From Anthopleura xanthogrammica (taxonomy: Eukaryota > Cnidaria > Anthozoa > Actiniaria > Actiniidae), in NCBI GenBank assembly GCA_964019055.1, contig OZ025224.1, positions 2,782,001 through 2,846,000 of the forward strand: a stretch of DNA of 64,000 nt. The letters are read 5' to 3'. The translations under genes and the position numbers were made by a program. A model generated the notes under the pieces. The model made no database searches and had not been told where the DNA came from. It worked only from the letters and a program-made list of their open reading frames with translations. Below are positions 10,650 to 23,300 of this stretch, piece by piece (position 1 is the stretch's first letter; every line of letters starts with the position of its first letter).

Positions 10650-12340
10650 TAACATGTTTTTCAAAACCCTTGTTATCTGAGAGTTAACTAAAGCTTATCT
10701 CCCACATATCTTTAGAAGCTCTCGAAACTTTTTACAGTTAATTTTTGATACGTACCTAAAATAATTTGCGGTTTAACTTACTCTAACCCTTGTTGCTTTT
10801 TGGTTTGAGCATGTTTTTCGTTTGTAACGTTTTCCTGGCTTTTTTCTGCTTAATTTTGTTTTACCTTTTTTTTTGTGTGTGTGTTTAATATTGTGGGGGT
10901 TTCCCTTTTTTAAATTTCGTTTTTTATCTTTTCCCCCACAATTTTTACTATTTTCTTTTTGGAACTTTTTAATTTTAATATAGTTGTAAGATTTTCTCGA
11001 TTAAACTAAACTACAACTTACAGTGGGTACATGAAATGAACTTTTTGTTGTTGTGAACTGAGAAAACCGAGGGAGGAAGGGAGGTAGGGAGAAAGGGAAG
11101 AAGGAAGAAACTTAGGAAGTAAAAAATTGATTTACACATGTTCTTTTGGCATTTTACTTTCTTTAGAGCGTATACAACACCGGAAGATTGTCCAAGTCAG
11201 GCTGTTACACAGCCAGGAAAACTGCAAGCAAACACTCTAGATCTGAACCTAATGTCCATAAAATGCACAAGTTACGTACCTCCAGCCAATGCCTGATTCA
11301 AGGTGGAGATTAAAGTGTACTCGCGTTATGTGCAGGTTTTCAAAGATGATAATTATGCAACTAATTACAATGGAATGGCAACTACTTTGATAAAAGGAGG
11401 TGCTTTTATGGTGTTCAATGGCTTTAGAAATGCAGTGAAATTTCGAAATTATCGTATTGAAAATCTGTAAGTTACAAATGGGCGGTATTGGAAGAAACTG
11501 ACTACGTGTATTACGGGAAAGTTTGCTCGGTAGAGGAACAACCAAGGAGGAAACAACTAACAGAGTTTTGGCTGGTAAATCTTTTATTCTTGCGTTCGCT
11601 TGATCCAACTCTCTTCTGTTCTAGTTATTATCTATTCTCATCTCGACTCAACTTAACTCTACTCTCTGAATAATTTTCATGCATCCCTTTTTATAGGGAT
11701 TTTACAAGGATCAAATTGAATGACAGGTTGTCAGAATTATCCGTTATTAACTAGGAAATTTCAGGAGGCGTTGCCTCTTAATCAAATTGGTAAAACTTAG
11801 AATATTTAGATGGAGAATGAATGATTCTAAAATAAGTTTGCATATGAATAGGTTACGACCTACAAGGAAGCGTTTGGTCCTAGAAAGGTCAATTGTTACA
11901 ACGGTTTAAACGGTATTAGGGCACAGATTAAGTACCCGATTTACTTAATAAACATCAGGGGACAAGTAGTCATAAGTCGTAGGGCAAGTTCAGGCCAAAC
12001 CACTCAAGAAGGTTACATAAGACCAATGTAGTTCAAGGTCAGATCCTGGCCGTACGTGCCACTCGTGAAAGGCACGTGATTTACAGGTTACAACTTGCCT
12101 TTTTGACCAACGCGGACTTGTATATCGCATTTAAGACATGCGTGAACAATTATTAATAATTGTCTAATCGATAATAAGCATATATTTGTAGTGAAAGGTC
12201 TTTGATTAATTCTTGTCCTGTAACACGTGCATAAATTATGTTTGTAGGAAACTCAAAAAAAGGTTTTGGCTGACAGTTTGATATGTAAGGGGAGGGGAAG
12301 GAGAGAAAGTAAGAAATCAAAACGGCGAAATTATTGAGTC
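10650..12340. other. Intergenic, no gene recognised
   Basis: Mixed AT-rich sequence with a G/A-rich tract (11060-11130). The open frames at 11249-11608 (minus) and 11488-11673 (plus) lack codon bias, motifs or splice context. Confidence 0.5.
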
Positions 12341-12349
12341 ATTAGACTC

Positions 12350-12620
12350 CTTTCAGCACTTCCAGCTGACCTGAGAAAAAAATACTAGCCAATCAAAATC
12401 GAGAAAACTTGCAAAACTGAGGTACGTGTAATCCACTGAACAGCCAGGCGACTAGGGAAATGGTGATTGTTTTTTATCCTATTTTCTCACTCAATGATAA
12501 ATTATGCAAAATATCAAAAACCTCCCATGAAAATCTAGATCTATCTCAGCCATAAACTTTTATAAGTCAATCTTTCGCAGGCGACTCGAAGGCTTCCTCA
12601 CACCTCAGTTTTGCAATAAC
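12350..12620 (-). repeat. Dispersed repeat, copy 2 (inverted), upstream of esterase gene A
   Basis: Reverse-complement relative of 2830-3130. It lies just 5' of the gene A promoter block, where it could influence expression (inference). Confidence 0.65.
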
Positions 12621-12645
12621 AAAACGAAAAGTATAAAGCAGATGT

Positions 12646-12789
12646 TGAGCTACCTGTGGTTTTAAGCGGCAAGGGGTGACTTACGTCATTGACAAGAAAA
12701 GCTTAATAATTGTCACCACGGTGAGGGAAGAATTATTGAATTGTCAAGTAGCTTTAATAGGTCGGTTTTGTAACTAACAGAGTCGCAAT
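12646..12789 (+). promoter_or_regulatory. Proximal promoter block, gene A
   Basis: Shared with genes B-D: 'gagctacctgtggttttaag', then TGACTTACGTCATTGACA 113 bp before the ATG (a bZIP/CRE-like palindrome, TTACGTCA), then 'gaattattgaattgtcaa' and 'acagagtcgcaa' just before the ATG. Conservation across four paralogues while distal flanks differ supports a regulatory role; the binding factor is inferred. Confidence 0.6.
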
Positions 12790-15700
12790 ATGCATCGTCT
12801 TTTGGCTCAGATTGTCGTTATTTTCTGTGTTTTCTACTCGACTTGCTCAGCTAGAGATGATAGTCTTGTTGTAGACACAGCAGCTGGTTCAGTTCGAGGT
12901 CGCTTCCAGAATGTAATCCACGGGTTATCTGTGAAGCAGTTTCTTGGTATACCGTATGCAGAACCTCCAGTCGGTGATCTAAGATTTGCTCGTCCACAGC
13001 CTGCTAAACCTTGGAGTGGAGTGAGAGAGGCCGTGGAATTTGGACCAATATGTCCACAGTTTCTTATGAAGGGGTTTTTAAGTGTACCCGAAAATGTAAC
13101 TATTGAGGAAGGTGAGCTGAGACCGACGTAAACTTTTATGTTTTAGGGTATTACTAACGGACCCGGTCTTCATGGACCCGGTCCATGGACTACCCCATAC
13201 AAAAAAACATTTTTTTATACGAAAACTCGACTGAGATTATTGTAATACTTATCTTATACGTTTATTCAACAAACTATACGAACTATGAGCTTGTAAAACT
13301 TATCTTGCTTCACGATCGGCTAATTAATGTTGCCGTGGAAAAGCTGCCTTTAGTTAGTTTGCCGGACACCGATAGATCCCAAGAAGCCTAAGGTCATTCC
13401 TGGAGTTTTTTTCCTGTCATCTTATTAAGTATTTCTCCTCTAAAGAAACCAAAATACAACGATCGATACATCAACTACCCGCCATTTTAGTTGGCACCAA
13501 ATCCCCTCGCGGCCACAGGAAGCCCGACCTGTCATAAAAGGGCGGTACAATGTATCAATGTACAATGTAAATTATATTATACCTGTGTTAAGCCTCAAAA
13601 TATTCGTATCGGCTTCCTATGTCACAAATTATGCTATATATCATGGCCAATGATGTGAATAAAGAGTTGTTGTTGTTGCCACAGCTATCATTCTTTTTCC
13701 TAGCCATCCTTATGAGTAATACTACTGCAGATGTCATATTTTCCAATTTTGAAGTGTTTTTTTTTTGCAAGATGTGGTTCCAAAAAAATATCCGTACCCC
13801 ACCAGGGGAGGGGGGGGGGATCTGAAAAAGGACACAATCCCCAACCCTCTGGAATTTCCAATTTTCTTCCATAATCACCTTGAGGTTCTAAATGCCTTAG
13901 GATGGAGTACTCTTGAATCACAGTGGTCAGCAAGGTCAAAAGCCAAACAAATGTATAGGGTGATTAATGGCTTGGCTCCAAGTTGCCTTGCAGATCTTTT
14001 CTCTAGTAAGAAAAATACCACACACTATAACCTTAGAGGCTCCTCCACCTCATTGCAGTTACCGCTACCTAAAACCGAGTATATGAAGAAAAGCTTCTCC
14101 TGTATATAGTGGAGCAAAACTGTGGAATTCGCTTCCTGAAGCTTTCCATGAATCCAATAGTCTATCGACTTTTACCAACAGAATTAATGCTCACACTTTT
14201 TCATATTGATTCTCTGATTCATATCAAATTTATTAGTTTTATTAGTGCTCTTGATATTCAATTTTAAGTAGTTTAACCTAATTTTATATTTATCGTAGTA
14301 CATTTCTATGACATTAACCACACACCCCTTGTGGAAATCAGCCTTATAAGTTGACGTGGCAAGTGTGTTAAAATAAAGTTTTACCTATAGCTACCTTGTA
14401 ATTATGTTTTTCCTCTTTGGTGGGGTATGGATATTTTTTGGTACTACATCCTTTCCTCATTAATGTCACTTTTCAAGTGTTACTTTTAGATAAAGTCATA
14501 ATACTGAGGGGATTGATAAGTGACCTGAGAATTGGAACCATATAATCTCCCAAAGTAAGAGTCTATTTCTAAACACCCTATTCCTTCTAGAGCCACAAGA
14601 TGAAGACTGCCTGCTACTAAATGTTTACACTCCATCCCAAGCCACATCACAAGACAAGCTTGCTGTCATGGTGTGGATCCACGGGGGAGGCTTCGGTAGT
14701 GGATCAGGGTCATCCTTTAACCCATCTGTTCTGGTAGCTTACCATGATGTCATTGTAGTAACAATCAACTACCGGCTTGGTGTACTTGGCTTCTTTAATA
14801 TTTTAGGCACAGATGTGAAAGGAAATTATGGGATGCATGATCAGGTGCATTATTCAGAGATTTTGTTATCATTTTTGCGACATTGCAATCTTTATTACCT
14901 GTGTTTTGAATGTTACAATCAAAAATAATAGATTATAAAATTTAATACTATCCAACAATTTGTTGGGATCCCTGTGCTTTAGTCAGGAAAAAATATTGAA
15001 TTTCCAATTAGGTTAAACTGGGATTTTTTTGGGATTTTTTCCCAAAATTGTTTTATGTAGCACTTTTCCAATATTGGGAAATTCCAAAGGAAACCCAAAG
15101 ATAACCCAAAGATATCCCAATAATTCCCCATTTTTTCCCCAAACTGAAAATTCAATATTTTTTCCTGTGGGATATCTTTGGGTTATCTTTGGGTTATCTT
15201 TGGGTTATCTTCTATAGACCCCTTGCACTAATTCCCATTCTGGGGGTCAAAATGAAAGAATTCCCTCTTGATGAGTGAAATCTTTTTTCAAGTTAATATT
15301 TTTCATTCATTTGATCCCCAGGTAAATCAGTGGATGAAGAGCCACTCTAGTAGAAATGCCACTCTCAAATCCCATTTTTTATATTATTTTTCAATTATTG
15401 ATCAATAGGGATTTTGGCTTAATATTTAAACCTTTAATAAGATTTTTTAGGAAAAAAGAAAAGCATTGCAGTTTCAGATACTGATTCTGTAGTCAGAATT
15501 TCCCATTTTGACTGAGGGAGACGTCTCAAAAAATCATTTCTCCCTACCCTACCCCTACCGAAATTCATTCATGCATCAGGTATTAATGACAGCCATGTCA
15601 CAGCCACCTGACACCAAATCTGAGATACCTACACCCCTATAGCTATCTTAATTAGAGTAAAATAGCAAAGGCAGATGTAGGGGATTGGATTTGGCTCAGT

Positions 15701-18700
15701 CAGCTCCCAATTTTTAAAAAATATATGAAAAAAAACCTAGTAGGAATTTGTATACTGGGTTTTAGGGTAACAGTCCCCCTTTTCTCCCACCCTTGAAATT
15801 ATTGTGGATCCACCAAGATCTGGCTTGCCATACTGCATGCAACCTTCCCTGCTAGCAGAGACTCCCGTGTAAAAGTCTCCCATGAATCCTGGCAGAGGAA
15901 ATGGGTGACTCTGCCGGGCTGTTGTATACATGTGGCACTGAAGGAAAGTCCTTTGAAGACTCCTAAATAAAATAAAATAGGGATAGGTTCCACCAAATGG
16001 TCCTTTTTCCACTGGATTCCATGCAACTGAAATTTAAAAGTTGATTTTTTGATCTCAAGTATGATTTAAGTATCTTCATATTTCCTTTACAGGTTCTGGC
16101 ATTAAAATGGGTACAACAGAACATTGCAAACTTTGGTGGCAATCCTAAAAATGTTACCATATTTGGTGAGAGTGCAGGTGCAATAAGTGCAGCAAATCAT
16201 CTTGTCTCCCCCCTCAGTAAAGGTTTGTTCCAGCGCATCATTTTCCAGAGTGGCTCGGCCAGCTTCATACTGAATGGTATCCATGTGAAATCAACTGAAA
16301 ATGTGAATACTTTTGCAAAAGTTCTCAAATGTGAGGTTGACAAGGACTTGTTGAGCTGTCTAAGAAGCAAAAGGTTAGTAAGAAGAGGTCTTAGCTAAAG
16401 AAGAAAATTGTATAAACTATGAAATTTTATTATATGAAATAGAGTGTGATATTGAGTGACATCAAAATGATAAAATTGATATCCCCACTCCCACCAATGG
16501 CCAGTGGGGATACGATTTATATCAACACTGTTGGTGTCAAATTTCGACTTTTTGCTCAGCAAGTCTCAAATTCTCCATTATTTTTCATTGAAGATTACAT
16601 ATAATAAACAGAACATTACATGGCCGCTCGGAGATACGAATTTTATCTTCTCGTGCTGATATTATCTCTCACTCATTTGCTGCGCTCACTCGCGAGAGAT
16701 AATATCAACACTCAAAGATAAAATGTGTATCTCCGCGCAACCATGTAATATCCTATATATGTTGGCTGATATTAGTCAGGTGCTTTCAGTAATACTCATG
16801 GAAAGAAGATGAATACTAAAAGAGGGTCCTGAAGGGGAGAGGAAGGGGTCTCAATCCCAGTTCCCAGTTGAAAATTTGGCAAAACCCCTGATTCCAGGCT
16901 GCTAATATTGACATGGTTGGCTGACCAAAAGATGTGCAGAGTCTGGAAATGAAGAATGAAAACATATTCAGGTTTTTATCTACCTGTTATAGAAGTAATT
17001 CCCACTGTGCAGCAAACTTAGTGATTTAGAATATTTATTTTAAAAAACTTTTTTCTTTTAATTTTTTAAAATTTTTGTATCAGAGAAAAACTAAATCCCA
17101 TTTCCATAAATTGCTGCTTCCATTTCCAGTATCCCTCATCTCATTTTCCCAGCCCAAAATGAAGTGAATCCCAGCTCCCATTTTGCCCATTTAGAAAACT
17201 ACTAAAATGTTGTTCAAAACAAACATTCATCAAAAATGATTTTTGGAAAAAAAGGACTCTTTAGACTTGCCCCCATCTTAGCCCCACAAATTTTTAGGTT
17301 GCTCTGCTGTCCTCCAAATTGGATAATCAAACCCCCTCCCCTCCCCTCCCTTGCCAAATATCATCATTGGCCTTCTACAGGATCTGTAATCAATACTATT
17401 TTATTCCTGTTTCAGTTGGAATGATGTACTTACTGCCCAGCGCAATGTGACATACCCTATTCATATGGGAGCTCAAACTATCTCTACCGTCACCGTGGAT
17501 GGGGACTTCCTGAGCGACACCCCAAGGGTATTATTAAGCAAGCTAAATGGGACAGGCATTACTAATGAAATACAGGTGATGATGGGAGTGACAGGAAATG
17601 AAGGAGGGTTCTGGGCATTGATGGCATTAGACTTGTACAAGGATGGAATCGATAAAAAATTTTTAGAACAAAGTATCCGACATAGCATGGAGCTTTACAT
17701 CCCACACAACAAGTTGATAGAAGACGCAACATTGTTTGAATACCTAGACCATAGTGACATTAACAACCGACTCAAGAACCGTCAAGCTCTTATGGATATG
17801 TTCAGTGACAATGTCTTTAATGCACCTGCAGTCCGTGATGCTAAATTGCTCACCAGTTTCAATGTCCCAGTATACTTTTATGTCTTCGATCATCAACCTC
17901 ACTTTGCTCGCATTCCAAAGTGGATGGGAGTCGTACATGGTTTGGAATTGTACTTCGCATTTGGATTTCCTATCCAGTCTGATGGCTTCTATGATTTGTT
18001 TAAAGTATTGGTTCCAAAGTTTTCTGATCTGGAGGTTGGATTGGCTTTGTACACTATGAAAATGTGGACAAACTTTGCCAAACATGGGTAGGTAAACCGT
18101 CCTTGCTTCTTTGCCCCCTTCCCCGCCTTTAACTGCTTTCCTGCCTGTCTGCCAACTTTTATCTACCTATCCCCTTCATATCCTGCACTAACCCCATCTC
18201 CCGGCAATTCCGCACGGGTGGCGTAGTGTTAATGCGAGCGGTGTTGTATGTGAGTAGAGTTGTTTGTTGTATGTATGTGCTCCGGTTTTCCTCCTTCCAT
18301 AAAAATCAACTTCCAAATTCTAATTCGATCTATCGTTTGCCTTGTGATTGGGTCCTAGACCTGTAAGGCTTTCCGTCCACCTCAGAATAGTAAAGCTGCA
18401 TAAATTATTTTTCCCTCGTTAGCGTCTTATCTAAGTGCCGCAACTCAGTCTCAGCTAAAATCTTGGACAAAATTGTTGTTAAATTGCCCCTTTCAATGCC
18501 CTTGGCACCTTCATCCCCCCTCCTCAATCCCCCTGAACAATGTTGTTCTGGTGCCTCATTGGTCTCGTAGCCCCTTAAGATCCATTGGATTGGGGGAGGG
18601 TGGAACACCTTGGAAGTACAGGTAATAAGTAAGAAATGAAGTATTTTTTTGTAATCTAACTAATTTTGTGCAAGATTGTAGATACACATTTTCGTACTTT

Positions 18701-19001
18701 GAATTGCAAAGTTTGAAGTTTCTTTGTGTCACTCGTCTTTGTTATTCATTATCTGCTCTTGCTTTCTATCAGAGACCCGAATGTCGGTGAAACCACTCCC
18801 GTGGTCACGTGGCCTCGTTACAACAGCTCAGGACACGTTCATTTGCGAATCTCTTTGGAACCTAAAGTAGAGTATTCGTTCCGTGAGAGAAAAATGGAGT
18901 TCTGGAACGATCTTGTCCCAAAACTTTCCGAAAGCTGTGGGTCATCAGAAGGAAAGGGCGGAGCCGGAAAGAAAGAAAATACAGTGAAAGAAGAATTGTA
19001 A
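12790..19001 (+). CDS. Carboxylesterase gene A (type-B, ER-retained)
   Basis: Five exons: 12790-13111, 14591-14844, 16093-16373, 17416-18087, 18773-19001; phases 1,0,2,2; about 585 residues, normal for the family. Exon 1 gives a signal peptide ending ...STCSA and the [12 protein letters not shown] core. Exon 2 gives EDCLLLNVYTP and the oxyanion loop HGGGF. Exon 3 gives the nucleophile elbow GESAG. Exon 4 gives the acid Glu in GNEGG and the catalytic His in HGLELYFAFG. The protein ends KEEL, a KDEL-type ER signal. It should hydrolyse carboxylic esters (xenobiotics or lipids) in the ER lumen; the substrate is unknown. It is the most diverged of the six copies (GAISAANHL after the elbow, FILNGIHV). 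Introns contain a LINE remnant, MITEs and a SINE-like tail. Confidence 0.92.
13860..14216 (+). pseudogene. LINE (CR1-like) reverse-transcriptase 3' remnant
   Basis: Two overlapping frames carry the tail typical of CR1/L2-type ORF2: first LGWSTLESQ...MYRVINGLAPSCLADLF (13880-14010) and LPKTEYMKKSFS, ending at a stop near 14109. After a frame shift it continues with GAKLWNSLPEAF (about 14110-14150) to a stop near 14210. No polymerase core is present, so this is a 5'-truncated, frameshifted relic in intron 1 of gene A. Confidence 0.7.
15000..15215. repeat. Hairpin repeat in gene A intron 2
   Basis: 'cccaaagataacccaaagat' (15085-15115) is inverted at 15170-15210 as three TCTTTGGGTTA units; the outer 'gggattttttt/cccc' runs also pair. 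Low-complexity palindrome. Confidence 0.6.
16613..16751. mobile_element. Palindromic MITE, gene A intron 3
   Basis: Left 'acattacatggccgctcgga'...'gatattatctctc' against right 'gagagataatatca'...'cgcgcaaccatgtaatat'. Arms are about 60 bp, with an 'actcatttgctgcgctcact' centre. Confidence 0.7.
18213..18345 (+). repeat. SINE-like fragment, gene A intron 4
   Basis: 'gggtggcgtagtgttaatgc' resembles a tRNA box A region. It is followed by 'tgtgagtagagttgtttgtt' and 'ctccggttttcctccttcca', a tail related to that at 2075-2170. The box-B part looks deleted. Confidence 0.5.
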
Positions 19002-19032
19002 AAAGAGGATGTCTCGCAGTGTTAGACCCGGA

Positions 19033-19490
19033 GCGGGGGAGAGGGGAGGGGGGGGGGGGGGGGCACTGTCATATATAGCCTAGACGTGGATGTTCCGCTG
19101 GATAGGGTATGGTTTTTCGAGATTTTTGGTCTTAGACAGGGTATACAATTTTCATGATATTGTCTTACATAGGGTCATCATTCTTGGATAGGTTAGGGAT
19201 ACTAGTGTTTTCAAGTCTTAGATAGGGCATTCATTTTTATTTTTTTGTCGAAACTAATTATTTTCGCTGCCAAAAACACTTTTAGCATGTAACTTCCAAC
19301 CGTGCGGCGTCTTCAAGATATAGAATTTCTCTTAGGTCTTATAGATATTGTTATAATTTACAGTGTTGTGTCTTGAGCAGGGTATGTTTTTCAAGATATT
19401 CTTGTCTTTCTAGATTGGGTCAGGATCCCAGCGGATCATTCCTATATATCACTGAACGAGCCCTAGTACCCCCCCCCCCCGCCCCCAGGC
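19033..19490. repeat. Element bounded by poly-G and poly-C runs
   Basis: Begins with a G run (about 19040-19062) followed by 'cactgtcatatatag' and ends with 'ctatatatcactg' before a C run (about 19468-19487), so the ends are inverted. Inside, a degenerate unit 'cttagatagggtat..tttttc' repeats five or six times. It lies just 3' of gene A. Confidence 0.55.
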
Positions 19491-20219
19491 TTCAGGCAAT
19501 CCTTCTTTTCTCTTAGCTGCTCTTCATATCTTGATATCATTACTACTACAATGTTTTTTGTAACTAGTTCCATTCGTTTGCCTAATGAACACCATATAAT
19601 CTTACACCTTTTGAATTGTGAATTTTGATTTGTCGTATATTGACCATATTTTAAAGACCCATGGTCACTCACCGTGACGCATTGCGGGCGTTCTAGTATT
19701 TCGTGGACCACTTTTTTATCCGTCTAAAAATCCACTTTCCACCGTAAGGAGGAGGAGGGGGGGGGGGGGATTTGCCGCTATAAGTAATGCTCGGCCCCTT
19801 CGCAATGTGCACTCTCTACAAAGGTAGAGAATTCAGTTGACAAGGTGTCGATCGTATTGGTTCAAAAGACAAAACCTAGACACAGGCTTATACCAGACTT
19901 ACACCAATGACGGAAGCCAAAAACCCAGACGAATCTGACTATTGCTAGTCGTCTGAATCGAGTAATTATGAAAAAAGTGTAGTATCTGTGGGTTAGGATG
20001 GGATCCCTGTCCTTTTATGCTAAAAAAATGATAACCCATCAGACAAGTAGAAAATACTTCGTAGAAGGTACATTCATTGATTTTAAATAAAATTTCGTGA
20101 AAAAAGGTCTAAAACTCCCAAAAAGGCCAATGCTTCGGCAAATTTCTAATATTGAAAGAAAACTTTGACATGTTGACTTTTTGCTTTTCGATCCTATTAC
20201 ATTAACAAGAAAAATGTCT

Positions 20220-20334
20220 TGAGCTACCTGTGGTTTTAAGCGGCATTGCGTGACTTACGTCATTGACAAGGGTAGAATTATTGAATTGTAAAGCAGTTTT
20301 AATAGGTGGGTGTTGTAACTGACAGAGTCGCAAA
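20220..20334 (+). promoter_or_regulatory. Proximal promoter block, gene B (29 bp deleted)
   Basis: Same block as upstream of A, C and D, with the TGACTTACGTCATTGACA palindrome 84 bp before the ATG. The segment 'aaagcttaataattgtcacc' present in A and C is missing. Confidence 0.6.
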
Positions 20335-23300
20335 ATGCATCGTCTTTTGGCTCAGATTGTCGTTATTTTCTGTGGTCTCTACTCGCTTTGCTCAGCTAGA
20401 GATGATAGTCTTATTGTAGACACAGCAGCTGGTTCAGTTCAAGGTCGCTTTCAGAATGTAATCCACGGATTATCTGTGAAGCAGTTTCTTGGTATACCGT
20501 ATGCAGAACCTCCAGTCGGTGAGCTAAGATTTGATCGTCCACAGCCTGCTAAACCTTGGAATGGAGTGAGAGAGGCCGTGAAATTCGGACCAGCATGTCC
20601 TCAGATGAGCATGAAGGAAATGCTCGCACAGATCAATTCAAACGTTTCTGTCGAAGATGGTAAGTCAAAGAATCGATGTTGTGCACTTTGCATAACTAAT
20701 TTTTTAAAGATTTGTCATGATATATGGCCCGAGTTCGAGTGCATGGTAACGTAACCCGCTTGTGGTTCGAGCAACAGATCGAGTTCTAGTACCAGTAGAG
20801 GAGTCGAAATTTTTAGGATTTCTTTGAAATATTGATCGAAAATAAGATACCTTTGTACAGATATGATGATGAGATGATAATTTATTCAGCACATTGGACT
20901 TGAATCAACTTCATGATTTGCAAGGAGCTTAGTAGCGATAAGTGGCTTCATAAAGCACGGCATTCCAGTGCCTAAAGAGGTTGGATTAAAGGAGAAAGAA
21001 GTATGATGTCAATACCACTGGTGTAAAGTAGATAGTTTGAACCTCAAACGTTTGGTTGTTTTAGGAGCAAGTGTGGTTTGGCTAGTGTGATACACGGCTA
21101 AGCAAGAGGTGTAGTTTTATCCCTATCCATATAGTTTTCCCATAGTTTTATCCCCAGTAAGAGTGACCTCACACTTGTTTATGGAGCTAGTGTGCTTGCT
21201 TAGTTGGTTAGTGTGCTTCATGCTACATGTAATTAAATATGCTTTATTTAGATGGCAGGTGTGGCTTGGTTAGTTAGCGAACTGCTTTCTAAGGAAGAAG
21301 TCCACTAGTTTTCAGGAGCATTTTTCAATTAAAATATTATATTACAGAACCTCAAGACGAAGACTGCCAGTATCACATGTATTCAGGAGCAGGTGAAAAC
21401 AGTTATTTCAAATTTTGTCTTATTGCAGAACCTCAAGACGAAGACTGCCTTACCCTGAATGTTTACACTCCATCCCAAGCCACATCAAAAGACAAGCTTG
21501 CCGTCATGGTGTGGATCCATGGGGGTGCATACACCATTGGATCAGGTTCAATCTATAACCCTTCATTACTTGTAGCTTACCATGATGTCATTGTAGTAAC
21601 AATCAACTACCGGCTTGGTGTACTTGGATTCTTTAATATTCCAGGCACAGATGTGAAAGGAAATTATGCGATGCACGATCAGGTAATTATTAATGATAGT
21701 GGCTAGTAATTATATTTGGGTGTAAAATCTCATGGGAAGCCCACTTGGAATGATGGGATGCAAATCGAAAAAAAACCCACAAGTAAACGAGTAAAATCTG
21801 TTTTCTTCTTTATTCTTCACTTTAATCTCCTTTCTCTTTCCGTAAAGGTTCTGGCATTAAAATGGGTGCAGCAAAACATTGCAAACTTTGGAGGCGATCC
21901 AAATAATGTTACCATATTTAATGAGAGTGCTGGGGGCATGAGCGTCTCTCATCACCTCATCTCCCCCCTGAGTAAAGGTTTGTTCCAGCGTGTCATCGCA
22001 CAAAGTGGTTCATCTGCATCTCCTTTCACTGGAGTTAGAGTGAAGACTGAAGAGTTGGTGAAAACCTTTGCAAAAGTACTCGAGTGTGATGTGAACAAGG
22101 GATTGATGGATTGTCTCAGAAGCAAGAGGTAAATAGAGAATATAAGTTCTGTGTTTTTTCTGTGTTGCTTTGTCATGTATAATGGGGCAGTGGCTGATCC
22201 AGGGTAAGGTCCATTGTTACATCGGACATCCCCAAAATAAATGTAAGTGCAAAATATGTCAGATCAGGTGACATCTCTCTATCGTTTCTTTTTTTCAATT
22301 CTGAAACCTCCCTTGCAATTTCTGGATCCGCCCCTGTAGAAGGTACGCATGTTGCACAAGCGTAAAACGTCTTTTCTTTTCATGGTGCATGATGTGACGT
22401 TCGTATCATGAAAGTGAATAATTGTTTTGTGTTACACCAAGGTATGTTGCTTGTTGTGCTATGCATGATGCATGTTGCATTTTACATTGTGCCTGTTTCT
22501 CTGGTTGCAATTGGGAGGCTATTATGTATGCATGTTGCACGAGCGTGAAACGTCTTTCCATGATGCATAATGCCTATCGGATTTTACGTACGTCTCATGA
22601 AAGTGCATGCATGGTTTGTTTTGCACCCAGAGTGTGTTGCTTCTTGTATTATGCATGTGCATTTTGCATTGTAAATTGTGCCTTTTGCTCTGGTAGAAAA
22701 TGAGAAGCTCTATTATATATAGTTTTTACAATAATTTCAGTTGGTCAGATGTGCTGATCGCACAACGCAACGTATCTTATCCTGCCAATATGCGCGAACA
22801 ACTTCTTTGTTCAGTTGTCATCGACGGTGAATTCGTTCCAGATTTTCCAAAGAATCTTCTCAGCCAAGGCAAAATTAATGAAGCTGATGTGATGATGGGA
22901 ATGACTGCAAATGAAGGTGCGCTATCGATTATGATGACACCAGGCCAATATAAAAACGGTGCTGAACTCAAAGATCTAGAAAATATGATCAAGTATGGCT
23001 TTAAGATGCATCCAGATCAAAACAAGTTCATGGAGGACGCCATATTGTTTGAGTACACTGACCAGAGCGACCTTGAAAACCGCATCAAACACCGACAAGC
23101 TATGATGGATCTTGGAAGCGACAACATGTTTTTCGCACCCGCAATCTTCGAGGCGAAATCCCTGAGTAAAGCAGACGTACCCGTGTATTTTTACCTGTTT
23201 GATCACCATCCACACTTTTCTCCATTTCCTGAATATATTGGTTCTTTCCATGCCGTGGATTTATACTTCTGTTTTGGTATTGCAATCAACTCCGACGGCT

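Noticed and set aside
11249..11608. 119-codon minus-strand frame
   Set aside because: No motif, no homologous pattern recognised, and no splice or promoter context; likely chance.
22422..22703. Cys-rich 93-codon frame in intron 3 of gene B (and copies in C and D)
   Set aside because: Comes from the TGCATG/TTGCA repeat; it suggests a toxin-like Cys-rich peptide only superficially, with no signal peptide and no conserved frame between copies.
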